From NCBI GenBank assembly GCA_963920765.1, contig OY987243.1:35773060-35837059 (forward strand): a DNA stretch of 64,000 nucleotides. The letters are read 5' to 3'. Below the pieces are notes generated by a model. That model worked only from the letters and a program-made list of their open reading frames with translations. It ran no database searches and was not told where the DNA came from. The DNA is from Ulota crispa (lineage: Eukaryota > Streptophyta > Bryopsida > Orthotrichales > Orthotrichaceae). Of the stretch, positions 22,149 through 34,571 are shown piece by piece. Within the stretch, counting starts at the first letter, position 1; each line of letters opens with the position of its first letter. The translations under genes were made by a program, and so were the position numbers.

Positions 22149-22904
22149 TAAAACCATAGAAGGCACCCAGAGCTCATCCAAGATTTAGGACAAGTATGAA
22201 GGCCGGAAAATACAGAGCATATACAAATGTGATTTGTTGCAGCTATACAAGTTATTTCAATTGCTGGGACTATATTATTAATGCTACCTTGCATTAATCC
22301 AAGTCATAGGTGAATTTGTAAGGTGCATTAAATTAATTCACACCAATTCAAGTTAATTCAATGTACTATGGGTTATAAAATTTAAATAATATCTCAAATA
22401 GTATGTAACAAGTTTCAAAGGAGATTTTGCAGGCATGTCACTTGACTAAAGGTGCATGAAAAATGTTACATTACGGAGGCTCCATCACCAAGTTGCTATT
22501 TTAGAGGGTTGCAAGATTGTGACCAAAACACTACTTGGAAAACAAGGGAAGGGGCAAGCTACATATTCATATTAATAATGCAGAATTCACTCAAATTCGT
22601 ACTGATGGGCCTTTCACTATTCAAATCCTTGTACTAATTGAAATAACTTGTGTACCAACCCAAAAACTCCAAGGAGACTTATTCACAATCTTGAAGTCAT
22701 TGCAGTTCAGCCAATTGATGTCACCCGTGACATTGGAACACATCACAATTGTAGGAGATAAATCTGTGTACTCAGACAAATTTGTGCTTAGTCAAGCGAT
22801 ATGATACATATACTTCCTGTACACGAAAGATCCTACGCTACTCTAGATCGAAGGCAAAAGAGATACCATATCCATGCTTTTGTTCCAAGCATCATTGGTT
22901 TCAC
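22149..22904. other. Gene-free stretch, possible 3' flank of the decayed coding region
   Basis: No supported frame. It follows the last stop of the minus-strand degenerate coding region. Confidence 0.3.
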
Positions 22905-23659
22905 TCAAGTCTTGTTGAAATAGGAATCCCGACACCCACCCAATGGCATAATCAAATGAATCTCAAATGAATCTTTGGTGCCCAGCATATGACCAGAAGA
23001 ACCACCACCCAGTGGACCTTCTTGTGTATCAGCATCATATGGCAACCGGTCATTGTTGCAAAGTGCAGGAGACTCAATTGCAAGTCTCCGCTCCTAATTT
23101 AATTTAAAATCGACTTCAAGCCCCTGCGTAAAGATGATGGCTTGGCCCATTCCATTATCACGTTCCATCGAACAAACACCGAGGTTGGCATTGGAAGAAA
23201 TCATGATGTCATTCCCGGCTCGTGATGTGATAAGCAGCTTAAGGTCGTTGGATCAAGTGACAATCCATGACATGGTCAGTTAGTACTGCGTGTATTGTAT
23301 GGTGCAAGCTCGCTCACCTTTGATGCACTGCCACAATCTTGTCTTCGTTTGGATGAGGTGTGAGCACTATATGCCTTTCTTGGCCTTCCATCTCCAAGCA
23401 CGTTGAAAATAAGCTTCAGCAACTCAAGGTTGTGACATGGAGCTAGGGTTCTAGTACTTGAATGCCGCATGATTAGCTCTTGCACTGCTTCCGGGTCCTC
23501 ACCAAGTTTCTTGTGGTAGGATTTGCTCCGAGGATGGCCATGAAACTTCAATATGAACAATTTATGGGAACTAGGGCATTTGTAAGGGGTTTTCCTTCAC
23601 CTACAATCGGTGGAATCGAATCCATAATGATAACAGTATTTGATATCTTTTGGAGGCAT
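22905..23659 (-). pseudogene. Degenerate coding region of unknown family
   Basis: On the minus strand, from ATG at 23659, a conceptual reading keeps coding character through several breaks. It begins MPPKDIKYCYHYGFDSTDCR, then an in-frame TGA, then KTPYKCPSSHKL and FHGHPRSKSYHKKLGEDPEA. A frame change follows near 23290, with a stop near 23250. The last blocks are LLITSRAGNDIMISSNANLG, an in-frame TAG near 23093, and RRLAIESPALCNNDRLPYDA, ending in TGA at 22905-22907. Cys/His spacing in the N-terminal part could be a zinc-binding remnant, but I do not recognise the family. The upstream minus-strand sequence (about 23700-23880) is CT-rich, like a plant 5' UTR. Unrecognised introns could explain some breaks, so a live gene is not fully excluded. 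Confidence 0.45.
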
Positions 23660-23922
23660 GTTAAGCTCCACGCCTGTGCCATTTCGAGTTCAGCGAAGTG
23701 TAAAATAATAAAAGGACCGGAAGCGAATGAAGAAGAGAGGAAAGCGGCGTGGTGAAGCACTAGGACAGCAATACGAGAAGGGAGCATGAGATGGAGCAGA
23801 GAGAGAAGCCAAGATACTGCGGAAGGGAATGAGAGAAGGAAGGAGAGAGAACGAAATGAGGTAAGCATAGGTCGCTATGTATATGGGGCCTGTTCCAGAA
23901 CCATCGACGTTGCGGCTAAAAT

Positions 23923-26900
23923 CTATGAGGGTTGAGCAGTTGAGGCGCGATACCTTCGGGAAGCATTCCTCGATGATACCCGGGTCTCTTTTCCAATCGT
24001 CGATACTCCGGTAAGATTCCGTGAGCTCTGTGTTTCTTCCAGGGGCTGAATAATATTCACTGGACTACGTGGAGCCACGAGGGACAGCCGAGATGCAACG
24101 TAGGCCATGAGCTCCTCTCGGTTGGCGAATGTGAAATCCAAGTGAGCGAACTCGAACTCCGAGTAGGACGCTTGGCAGCCCGCCCGTTCCAAAGCGTCGT
24201 AATGTTTCCTAATCATGCTTAGGGGAATGAGCTTGTCTCTGCGCCCGCCCACCACATCCACAGGAATATCGATCACGCCGTAATTCGCCCCGATGTCTAA
24301 AGGATGCGGAGTGCCATATGCCTGCAGGTTCAACTTTTCGCTCCCATAATTGTACAAGACAAAGCGCTTGGCTCGAGACATCTGGGATAGATGAACCGCA
24401 ACTCGGACCGCCACCCCTGGCATGTTGTTCATGTTGTAGTGCGATACCCCGATGGCTCCGACCCAATTGGAGCTGTCTCCACCGATGAGATAGCTCAACA
24501 GAGCTTGGACCAGGCCTCCCAAAGCAGGATAATTCTGAAAGTCTCGAGATAGCTTGTTGAAAAGAGCCCGGAAGAACCTCGTGGGAATGTATATGCCAGG
24601 CATGAAAAAACTGATTAGGGAAGCTGAAAATGGGATCACGTACTTCAACACCTGCACCGTGAAGGGAGCATCGTCGTGAAATCCAGCCGGAGAAAGGAGA
24701 ATCAATCTGGAGAAGTAGTGAGGCCTCTTTGCCAGGCTCTGTGTGACCACGTATATCAAAACGGCAGCACCCCCCAAGCTATGTGCTATCCCGCACAGTG
24801 TGTAAGGAAGGTCTTCAGTCAGATTATAAGAATCTGCAGCCCGTTTAGAGTTCTCACCACTCTCATTGGACCCCGACTGTAAAGGACCTGGTAACTCTTC
24901 CACTTTCAGTTCGTGTATCTTGGTTATCATAGCTGGAATGTCTTGTGTGCCGTGCTCATTTACTGAGAAACTCCAGTACCTGCACAGTAAGCTGTGTCAT
25001 TAATTACAACGCTTAGACTATAGAATATTACTCTACAAACCATTTACACAAGAATTGTACTTGCTTGTTTATTTATTGTCGTCCTATGATATATTACGCC
25101 CAAATCTAGGAGAATGCATGGACCCACGACAAGATATGTCCGAAGGACTCCTCGCGTTTGATAATTCATTATGGTCCTAATTCATCACAAAAATACATAA
25201 ATTGTTCCAGCAGGGTGAACAAACCCTCACTTCTGCGATGAGATATGCTTGTCCACATGTTCTCTTGATGCCAATCCCCTTAAGTTGCCCAGGAATACAT
25301 CATAGCCTGCAAATAGTGACAGATCAGCATTACTATATCAGCTATGAAGGATAGTAGCCTGGAGAAAGTAAGCCAATTTGACATGTGCAAATTCACCAAC
25401 AAAGTACACTTCCTCCAGGAAACAACTGCAACTCTTACCACTACCACTATTTGGATTCAAATAAATTAGTGCTTCGAGTGATTTATAACAATAGGGTAGT
25501 CTGCAACCAGAGGCCTTGACAAGATATAATAAAACCTACAGCAGCGTTCTCACACGATTGATAACCTCAAACATTACCTTGGTCGAAAGCAGCAAAGGCT
25601 TGAGACCCAACAACTCCATTAGAGACCCAGCTGTACCACAACATTATATAGTGAGTACAAGGAAAATATACCAGGTTCTTTTCAGTCATTTGCAGCAAAT
25701 CTGTAAGGTTAAATGGATATAAATTTGCAACAGATTATATACCATACGATCCGGAACACAGCACCAATCCTACCTATGCACACTGCATCATCTTTCAAAA
25801 GAATTACGGCAAGAGATGACACTTAAAATAGAAGCAGAATACAATGCAATACAAGTATAATAAAAAGATGTAGCTCACCTAATAGAAGAATCGAGAACTC
25901 CATGCTGTAAAAACACAACCTTGCGTGACTCTCGGCTACAAGAAACAAAAGGAAGATTCATGAGAAATCGTTGTAGCACCTTCAACGATTTTCATAAGAA
26001 CTCATAATATAAGTCAGATATTTTGTTACAGGTTAGTACAAAATAAGAAGGACGGACGGACGTGCAAAAGTCATATAAAATATTGACTACCGTACACGTA
26101 CTGAAACTCAAACCAAAACCAGTTTAATAAACTTCCATCTGAGTGTTATAGTTAATGAAAGCGACTTTTCCAAGATCTACTTAACCAAGCTATTCAGATA
26201 AAACTGAGCAGCCAATTTATCTTGGATGAGGAATCTACCGAGGTATCCTTTCAAGTAGAAGAACATGCCCATCTTCCGTTGTCACACGATACGCTTCATA
26301 AGGATACCTGTAGGAATGCCAGCACAAGCCCATCTGCTTTTAACAAAACTTAAGTGACACATGACCTTCAGTAACATATAATCCAACAAGAAGGCCCTAA
26401 CAAACAAGGTGGATTGCACGTATTGAAACAGCAATAGATATGTGTGCTTATAACAAAGATGAGTTGTACTAAATCAAAAGATAATAACCAGGACATAGAA
26501 ACGAACCCCAAACTCGTGATGATATCCTGACATGTGCGATTATCGGTATTCAGAGGTTGTCGTGGAACCTGCTTCTGTTTCTGAGGAACGGGGTCCGCGT
26601 CACCTAGAGTAGCCATGTCTGTGATGTCTGCGTCATCATTGTAACTTGTATCACGAAAGAAAGACCAGTGGATAAATTCTCTAAGCGTTTTGAATGGTGA
26701 TAGAACGTGATGTACTATAGAACGCACTACCTCAAACACCCGCTCTATCATAAGCTCCATCACAAGTTGCAAATCCTGCGGCAAGAGAACACGTAAAAAT
26801 GAGTGGATAAAAGAATAAAGCTTCAAATAGAAACAGTAAGACATATCAACGCTCAAAGGTAGCCCACTATCCATAGAACACTTCCAAGCATATGTTAACG

Positions 26901-29210
26901 TGAATTTTCTAGGATGAGTCTGAGACCGCACCTCTATGATTCCACGTCTGCTATCTGTTGAAGACTTCGGCACTGCAAATTCTCTGCTTCCGCTTAATTC
27001 AGAACTACCACTTAAGCGATAGGCCAAGTTTCTGAACCCTCCCGAACTTGAACTGTGGTTCACTGGAACATCTTGAAGTGGCCTCGATTCTTGATTTCTT
27101 GGCCGCCTGTCATTCCAACCAATACATTAATGCCCCATAAACAATAGCAAGGCCAAAATATATCCAAATCGTGGTTAGAAATTCAGATTTGACACAGAAA
27201 TCTGAGCCCTTTCAGCATCTATGAGATCAAAAACTGACACATATCCTATTGAACAAATAACAATAGACTAAAGCGATTCACAGACGATCTTCCACTACCA
27301 TGCAGTTACATCTGCCAGACCAGCAGTAGATAGTGGATCGGGAACACTAGTAAGCAAATCAAGCTGTCAGCTCAACCAAGTGTCTCCAATTGATTATTGC
27401 AAGGAAACGTGCAAAGAAAAATCAAAGCAAGAGATACAACATACCAAAAGCTGAACATATGTACAAGAAGGCGTAGCGGCCACAGAATGCATAGCAGTAG
27501 TCGCTGCAGTAGCGTCTTACTTCGCCGGTGGCGTCTTCCAGAACCCCGTCCAGAACTACCAGCTCGTGACAGTAAGGAACTTTCAGAGGAGGATGAAGGT
27601 AGGGCCGTGCTATCACTATCTTCGATACCAGATTCATTTTCATCATCTTCACTATCTGATTCACTGTCGGAATCATACTCGGCTAAGAATGTGTTGAATG
27701 AAGACACCCCCCTGCAAAGCACATGCAATCATGACTATTGGAAAAGAAAACACAAATTGAAGCCAAGCACCAGCCCATGATTTGCAATGATGAACTTAGG
27801 GCTTCCAAAACTTACTCCTCCATCCAATGCGGTATGCGAGGGGCACGAAATGGTGAACTCGAATCGATTCCATGCGGTGTAGGACCTTTTCCTGGCAAGA
27901 AAGTAAGCACAAAAGCTGAAAATCCATTGATCCCTCGAACGGTGTTCTGAAAAGTCTCTTGCGTAAATGTCTTTATTGATCTGCAGAACCGACAGCCCCA
28001 CAATCAGATCCTGCCAGCCCATGCTCTCCTAGCGATCAACATCAATCAAAAGCTCCAAAGACATCCAGATAAAATATAAGCATGTTCAGGCAACGTATAC
28101 TGAGGACAAAGTTCTTCATTCAAAGTTAATTGCCACAGAAGATCTAAAATATCCTCTCATCAAGACGTAGAAACCTCACAACTAGTATAGATCTAATCCC
28201 AAACCGGGAGTCCTAAGGTGTGGTCCTAAAAATCTGATAACAGCGATCTCATCAGATTCTTCTCTCACGAAGCTTGCATATTTCTCTTGGTACTCTCAAT
28301 GGTTTGGTTTTCTATTTCCAAGACATTCTTTCAAGACAACATTCAGAAAGGCGAATCCCTGAAATGAAGCGCGCGAGGTCCGCTAAAAGGTTAATACCAA
28401 CAAAGATTGTACAAATGGTCACATGTGTATAGAAGACGTGCTTCAAAAGCCCTAAATTTGTGACATTCAACTGCACAAACCCTAAAAACTAGGACCTGCA
28501 CAGATCTATGTTTCGATGAGCTCAACTGAAGCGTGCCAATCTTTGGAAATATGCCAAAGTAACCAACATGATCATAAAAGAAAAACAGGATTCGAAGTTG
28601 CTCCGACAATGAAATTTAGGAAATAAATCAGAACTCAAAAGAAAAGATAACCGACTGTAGAAAGATGGTAAATCCTGACAAATTGGTTAATGCACATAAA
28701 TGATACAAATTTTACTACATTCCGACGTCTAGTCTTTTGTACAAAAGAACCTCTAAAAATTCCAGAATTAAGAAAGAGTCCTGAAACTGAGGAAAATTTC
28801 TCTAACGTCTATGGATAATTAAGCTCCCATTCATCAGTCAATCGGTCATAAACTTCGGTTACTGGAAAACAAAATATTCCCTGTTTTGAAATGTTTTGAT
28901 TGCATACACTATTGCCTCACATTTCATTTTTTAAATCCTGCTTCTAAAGACTGTCCTGAAGCACTAAAGACATACACAAAGATTGTACGACGTTCAAAAG
29001 CCGGAATTAGAAACCGGAGAACAAGAGTATTCCGTAAACCTAAGACAAAATCGTCCGCGCAACCGCTGGCTTCCATAATCCTCCCAATGCAGCAAATAAA
29101 TCATGTAACGCCAATTCAAGACGTATTCAAAAAAGCAAAACAACTACAAAATCAATTCCAAAGACTTACTCTTTCGCGTTGCCTAGAACGTTGTCCACAA
29201 GCCCTTGCAT
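23923..29210 (-). CDS. Lipase-family alpha/beta hydrolase (plant AT1G73920-like), 10 exons, ~742 aa
   Basis: Ten phase-consistent exons: 29170-29210, 27816-27980, 27445-27711, 26932-27106, 26507-26775, 26239-26307, 25879-25935, 25578-25630, 25231-25306 and 23923-24979. All have GT donors and AG acceptors. The short first exon encodes MQGLVDNVLGNAKE, which continues in frame into SIKTFTQETF. An acidic/serine-rich low-complexity stretch and a hydrophobic segment (LLLCILWPLRLLVHMFSFW) fall in exon 3. The abhydro-lipase region (LNTDNRTCQDIITSLGYPYE, then HVLLLERIPR and VVFLQHGVLDSS) spans exons 5-7. Exon 10 carries the nucleophile Ser~458 (GIAHSLGGAA) and likely Asp~639 (VGGRRDKL) and His~670 (EFAHLDFTF), so the catalytic triad looks intact. 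Layout and length fit the plant family of Arabidopsis AT1G73920/AT1G18460. The exact lipid substrate is unknown. The 1189-bp second intron is the largest. Confidence 0.93.
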
Positions 29211-30232
29211 CACAGTCTTCGATCAACCATAACCGCATTCAAAGGACAAAGCTCCGATTCCGAAACCCCTGGCTCCACTCAATCAACAGAAACCTCTTGC
29301 GCAACGTATACGCCTCGGAAAACTTGGAAAAATCACCAAATGTAATGTCGCGCCGCCACTACAGAACATGAATCGCAATCACATGTGCTCGGATACAAGA
29401 GAGTTTGGAAACAAGAGGAGATGGCAGTTGATCAGAACGGGACAGAGGAAGCACAAATGGAAGCCTGAAGCTACAGCGGGAAAGCAAATTTAGAAATGCT
29501 AGGGCTCTGGATCCCGAGAGGAGGAGATGCACGCCTGCCGCTGACAGGCGGCGGCGTCAGTATCGAGTCGCAAGACCGCGGGTACATGCCGGCGGCACAT
29601 GGATGAGGAGGGTTGGTTCAGTTCAACTTGGTTGCTGTACGTTCTGAACAACTGGCCTTTTGTAATGACTCAGCTTCCGATACTGGGCCTGTTTCCATTG
29701 GCCACAGCACTTAGATAGCCATATCCGCTTTTCTCTAAGGTGTCCCTGTGGCACACCATCATTCGCTTTGCACTCTAGAAGACACATCGAGAAAGTCCCC
29801 TAAAGTTCATTATTCAAATAATAGTAATAGTTATTATTATTGTAATGTTGGTTTGAGCAGCCTTAAAAGTTTGTTTTTTCGTTGGTCGCGGGATAGGCAC
29901 CCAATAATGCAAGCAAGAAAAATTTGTACAGAAATGGATAGAATCAATCATTTGTGCACATTCATCCATCAAATGCACTAATTTTAGTAGTTATAATCCA
30001 ATTTTTGGCAAGCAGATTACTTGCTTGTGGAGGAATTTGGCAATTTCATCCATTTTTTTGCATAATTTGTCTAGTGTAACTATAACTAGTCCAAAGTTGA
30101 GGTAAGATTTAGGCAAAAATTTGACAAGAATTTTAAAGGCTAGATTTGAGGTCCCTTGTAAAGAAAGATTGTGTTGGGTAGTTGTCTATCCACTCCTCAT
30201 ATAAGTGAATAAGAAGGAAGTTACACATTCAA
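29211..30232. other. Upstream region of the alpha/beta-hydrolase gene
   Basis: Bases 29211-29600 should hold the 5' UTR and promoter, with a GC-rich patch at about 29505-29600 (GCCTGCCGCTGACAGGCGGC). No clear TATA box could be chosen. Beyond 29650 the sequence turns AT-rich without a gene. Confidence 0.4.
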
Positions 30233-30234
30233 TA

Positions 30235-30422
30235 GGGGGTTTCATATATGCCTTACAGCACCAAAATTGTTCATGTGAATGAGATTTGTGAAAAACAAGG
30301 GCAAGTCATGGCATGAACGAGCCATGATGACCTCCCGGAGGTTCTCATAGCGTATTCACTAGTGAACGAAAACTTGTGCACGACCAAACGTTCATCATTT
30401 TTTTGAGATATATGAAACCCCC
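30235..30422. mobile_element. TA-flanked GGGGGTTTCA MITE, copy 2
   Basis: Starts GGGGGTTTCATATATG and ends GATATATGAAACCCCC. TA at 30233-30234 and 30423-30424. The interior includes GCCATGATGACCTCC and AACGAAAACTTG. Confidence 0.85.
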
Positions 30423-30427
30423 TAATA

Positions 30428-30615
30428 GGGGGTTTCAAATATGTTGTTCAGCACCAAAATCATCCACGTAAATAAGATTAGTGAAAGATGTGCGCAAGTC
30501 ACTCTGTGAACAAGCCATGATGACCTCTTGGAGGTCGTCATAGAGTATTCACTGGTGAACAAAAACTCATTCACAACCATTTGTTCATTGTTATTTTGAG
30601 ATATATGAAACCCCC
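30428..30615. mobile_element. TA-flanked GGGGGTTTCA MITE, copy 3 (tandem to copy 2)
   Basis: Same orientation and length (188 bp) as copy 2, separated from it only by TAATA. TA at 30426-30427 and 30616-30617. Starts GGGGGTTTCAAATATG and ends GATATATGAAACCCCC. Similar to copy 2 with scattered differences, so the pair did not arise by very recent duplication. Confidence 0.85.
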
Positions 30616-30617
30616 TA

Positions 30618-32633
30618 ATATTGAAATAATATTGATTTCTACAAATTGTGCTTTATAATCTTGTTTTAACATTGAATTTAAAGTGGTAAAAATTACAGTA
30701 ATGATTCATTTTTAAAGAGGATATTGCTATTATTATGTCATAGTTCACTTAATTGATATTACTTCAAGCATTGAAAATTTGTTATTCAACAAAGCAATGC
30801 AAATTTCATCTTTAATCTATATTCATGAGTGACTAAACTTCATGTTGATTTTAGATTGAGCTCTATACTTGTCAATGCAATAATATTGTAATATTGACTC
30901 CCAAAACTTGGAACTATATTGTCACATAATACACATGTTTGCCTTAGTTGATGTATTAGTAAATGAGTGCTACATTGATTACTATTTATGTGCTAGGACT
31001 TGTGGGAAGCACATGTACTACCTTGTCATTTTGGCACTTAGTGTAACTTAGGTTTAATACAAGTTGTAATTCACTACATGCATTAATCATTGCATACAAT
31101 CAAGCTCTAAATGCTCAAATTATTGTTTAAATTTGGTTGATTAGACATTTGCTGCCTCAAGTTTGTCAATAAAAGCAATAACATGATGAATTGTTTGAGC
31201 TTTGTTTCTTATTTCTTCTTACATATGACATTGGTTCATAGTTAAATTTTTGTTTACCTTGAGCTTGTTGGTTCTATTTGTCTTCCCTAAACTTGCCATA
31301 TAACCAAAATACAAGCTCTTAGTTCATGCACAAAAATTTGATGCTTTAGGAGTAAATTTTGGACCTAAAATACATCCATTGATCATGTATAATAAAATGT
31401 GGGTTTTTGGTTGCAATGTATAAAATAGAAGCATCATGTCATATCAATTGTAATGTTATCCTCAAAAACACTAGGCATGATTTGATAGGTTCTAACTTTA
31501 CTTTCATCATCAAGTAAATTACTTTGATTAATATAATCAAGCACTTTTGAGTGCATATTGTGTCATCATAAACTTCTATTATAATAGTGGATAAAAAGAT
31601 GGATTCCTTTTTAGATACTTCTCCATTTAGTTAGTTTCTCACCATATCTAAAGCTAACTACACATTTTGTATGAAAAGAATGAGAAACAAAAGACATGAA
31701 AATTTTAGGTGTAGTAAACAAGGAGAAGTGATAGTAATATAGTTTAATTTGATTTTTCAAATATAGGCTCTATACTACAAATCCACCAACAACACCATTA
31801 ATCTGTATTTAATCTACAAGATGCTAGCTTGACTTAGGGTGCTTTCAAGAATTGAATAGAACCAAAAGGTGGTGATTGATATCAATGAATACACACTCAT
31901 AGGTACAAAATTGCACTTGGCATGGAATATTGGCACAATGGAGCAATAATCTACATTTCAAATTTTATGATTTGCCTTCATTTGCTTTTTGGAAATTTAA
32001 TTAATTTAAAAAGTGATGAGGAATGTAGTGCATAGGAAGGAACTAAAAATAATATTCTTGAAACCGTAATTGCAAATGACCAAATTTGAAAACATATGAA
32101 AGCACCAATTTGCAAGATTGCAAATCTTGACACCTTTCAATTGATCAACACCTATAAACATCCAAAAGAGCATCTAACATGGTTTGTATTAATACAATGT
32201 CTCAATTTAATTAATTTACTGTGAGTCTTTTTGACTAATGAAAAAAGAATTTTAGACTCTTTTGTGTATGCTTTTTTGAGCACTTTATGATCAAATTATA
32301 GGTTCTCAAAATTTTGACTACGGTCCCCTCTCTTTTACTTTAGCATTGAAGGCACTTGACACTACACCATATCTACTTATGTCTCAATTTTAATTAAACC
32401 GTAAATGAGGGATTTAGGAATGTGACCCCTATATGCCTTGCAAGGCCTTTCACCCATAGTGTTGATTACAAATGTACCTAAAATCGACCTAAAAATCCCT
32501 TGTTCAAAGATTGTACATTCCAAAGAAGAATACATAGCAGGTCTTGGTGCAACAGAGATGCCGTTAGATGGTACATACACCGAATTGGAAATGTGAAAGA
32601 AGGCCCTGGCGATGGATGGACGAAGCCGGTTTT
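30618..32633. other. Gene-free AT-rich stretch
   Basis: About 2 kb of strongly AT-rich sequence with only short frames and no recognisable repeat termini. Confidence 0.5.
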
Positions 32634-32732
32634 TGATGGATGACGAAGCCGGTTTTCGATGGATGACGAAGCCGGTTTTCGATGGATGACGAAGCCGGTT
32701 TTCGATGGATGACGAAGCCGGTTTTCGATGAC
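32634..32732 (+). repeat. 23-bp tandem repeat upstream of the 33.2-kb gene
   Basis: Four to five head-to-tail copies of GATGGATGACGAAGCCGGTT + TTC; the central copies are identical. It is followed (32740-32830) by a looser GAACGGACGGAGG-type repeat. It lies about 430 bases before the start codon of the next gene. Confidence 0.9.
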
Positions 32733-33158
32733 TGACCACATTCCGGACGGACGATGAATGAGCGGACGCTGAACAGACGGACGGAGGTTGAACGAACGGA
32801 GGGCGAACGAACGGAGGGAGAATGAGCAAAGGATGAACAGGTTGTGGATGAACTGAGCATGGATGAATGAACAGAACAAGACCAGATGAGAAACCCACCC
32901 AACCCATACAGCACTTCGGAACTCTGATCCGGAGGCCTGATTCCGTAAGGTCGCAATCGTTGCTGTGAATCAGGTTCGAGATTAGGGCTCTTCAAGAATT
33001 GAAGCAAGAGTAACCGTGACATTGACGGTGGTTGGCGAGAACTTGCTCGAGGGCTTTGAGATTGTAATTCCCTTGGACAGTTCATTTTTCTCACCTTCCA
33101 ATGTAAGGATTTGGTGGGCCTTGCATTCTCCACACTTGCAGATGTGATACCCGTAGCT

Positions 33159-34571
33159 ATGGAGGGCAATTCGGGTGAGAGTGGAAGCGATTACTTCGAT
33201 TGTGCGGCGGACAGGAGCGGAAGCGACTACTTCGATTGTGCGACGGACAGGAGCGGCGGAAGTTCATCGGACGAGCTTGAGTATCAATTAGGGCCGATCA
33301 AAGAGGTGGCAATAAGCGGAGAGTTCAAAGGGAGAGGTGAAGTGCAAAGAATCAGAAGGTTTCGCCGGATTGTCAACAACCAGAGGCAGATTGAGAATGC
33401 AAAAACGGAGGAGAAGGCAACCGTTGCAGATTCGGAAGTGGAATGCACTCAGCCTGGAGGAGATGGATATGAAATTTGTGGTTACGAGCTTCGACCTCCG
33501 CCTCGAAGCACGCATGCCCTGAGACGCCTGAGCATGGACGCTGCTGTGGTCCATCGGAAAGTGGACAAGAAATCTCAATCTATGAGGTCTAAGGTATTAG
33601 CTCTCTTCCTTCACAGCATCTTCACAGAACTATACCATGCTAATTGTCTTTGAATTAGGGTTTCTGTCATTTCAGTCAAGCACTTCAAAAGGCAAATTTG
33701 TATCACTTTAGAGTCCCACGTGTGAATCCCCCTTTCAGAATATCCGGTGTGTGAGGTATCTCCTCCTTACAGATTCTTCACAGTTCATGAGCACAATTGT
33801 AACATAATCGTTCTCCTTATACTAGGGTTCTTCTGTGTTTTCTCGCGTTCAGAGATGCATTTGTGTATCAATTTGGCAGTATTTTCCTTCTTTCGAGCTG
33901 TCAGCTTCGTCACAGTAATATGATTATATCGAAATTAGGATATGGTTAGGGTCACTGCTTATATTAGTCATGCACTTTCGAAGGCAGGAGTGTTATCTTT
34001 TTAGGGTTGCACTTGTGAATCCCTCTTTCAGGATATCCGTTGTGTGTGAGTTTCACCAATTGACAGATCATTTGTAATATCTAACCAGAACTTCGGAGGT
34101 TCCGGTTAACCTGAGATGACCTAATCAATGGTTGCACTTAATCTGAGACTTTGTGAGTCTGAATTCATATCTTGTTATATAGCTACTGAATATGCACGTC
34201 TGGCCGTATCGTTAGCAAGGCTTGTAGACATGGTTCCAGTGGCACCATGATGTGATTGTTTTAGCAACTGATCTCCACGGTTTCCACTTGTGGATGTGCA
34301 GGTACAGGACGAAGTGATGAAGGTGCTGTTTGGGCCAGCGGATGCGAAGACTCCTGATGAAGACAAGTACGAATTAGTAAAACAGGAAGAAGTATCTCGA
34401 GGAGTTGCGCGCACAGGGATTCTCTTTCGGTTCTCTATGTGGGCAACCATAGGTTTCATCACGTATGTCTTGGGTGGACGTCGAGCTAAAGTTGGTTGCT
34501 CTGAGTTTTTCCCTAGTGTTCGTGAAAGGGATCCTGTTCCAAAAGTCATCGTCAGGAAGCAAACTCAATAG
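33159..34571 (+). CDS. Two-exon protein with C-terminal membrane helix, unknown function (234 aa)
   Basis: Exon 1 is 33159-33593 and exon 2 is 34302-34571, joined in phase 0 at MRSK/VQDEVMKVLFGP (donor AAG/GTATTA, acceptor GTGCAG). The ATG at 33159 is chosen over the upstream frame because acidic, low-complexity coding sequence begins there. The N-terminus carries a 12-residue tandem repeat (SGSDYFDCAADR, then SGSDYFDCATDR). The middle is basic (FKGRGEVQRIRRFRRIVNN). A single hydrophobic helix at about residues 184-202 (GILFRFSMWATIGFITYVL) is followed by a basic and polar tail, so this looks like an organelle or ER membrane protein with a large soluble N-terminal domain. I do not recognise the family. 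An AATAAA at 35226-35231 is a possible polyadenylation signal. Confidence 0.75.

Noticed and set aside
27735..28022. Minus-strand frame starting MGWQDLIVGLSV as the lipase N-terminus
   Set aside because: The homologous residues (SIKTFTQETF...) are in another frame. An AG acceptor at 27981-27982 and a small first exon at 29170-29210 give an uninterrupted, family-like N-terminus.
28886..29371. 161-residue plus-strand open frame
   Set aside because: It overlaps intron 2 and exon 1 of the minus-strand lipase gene, whose exon chain is well supported. The composition is not protein-like.
32377..33169. Overlapping minus-strand open frames of 133-201 residues
   Set aside because: Their length comes from the 23-bp repeat, which is open in all three frames. 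There is no family resemblance, and they run antisense to the start of the 33.2-kb gene.
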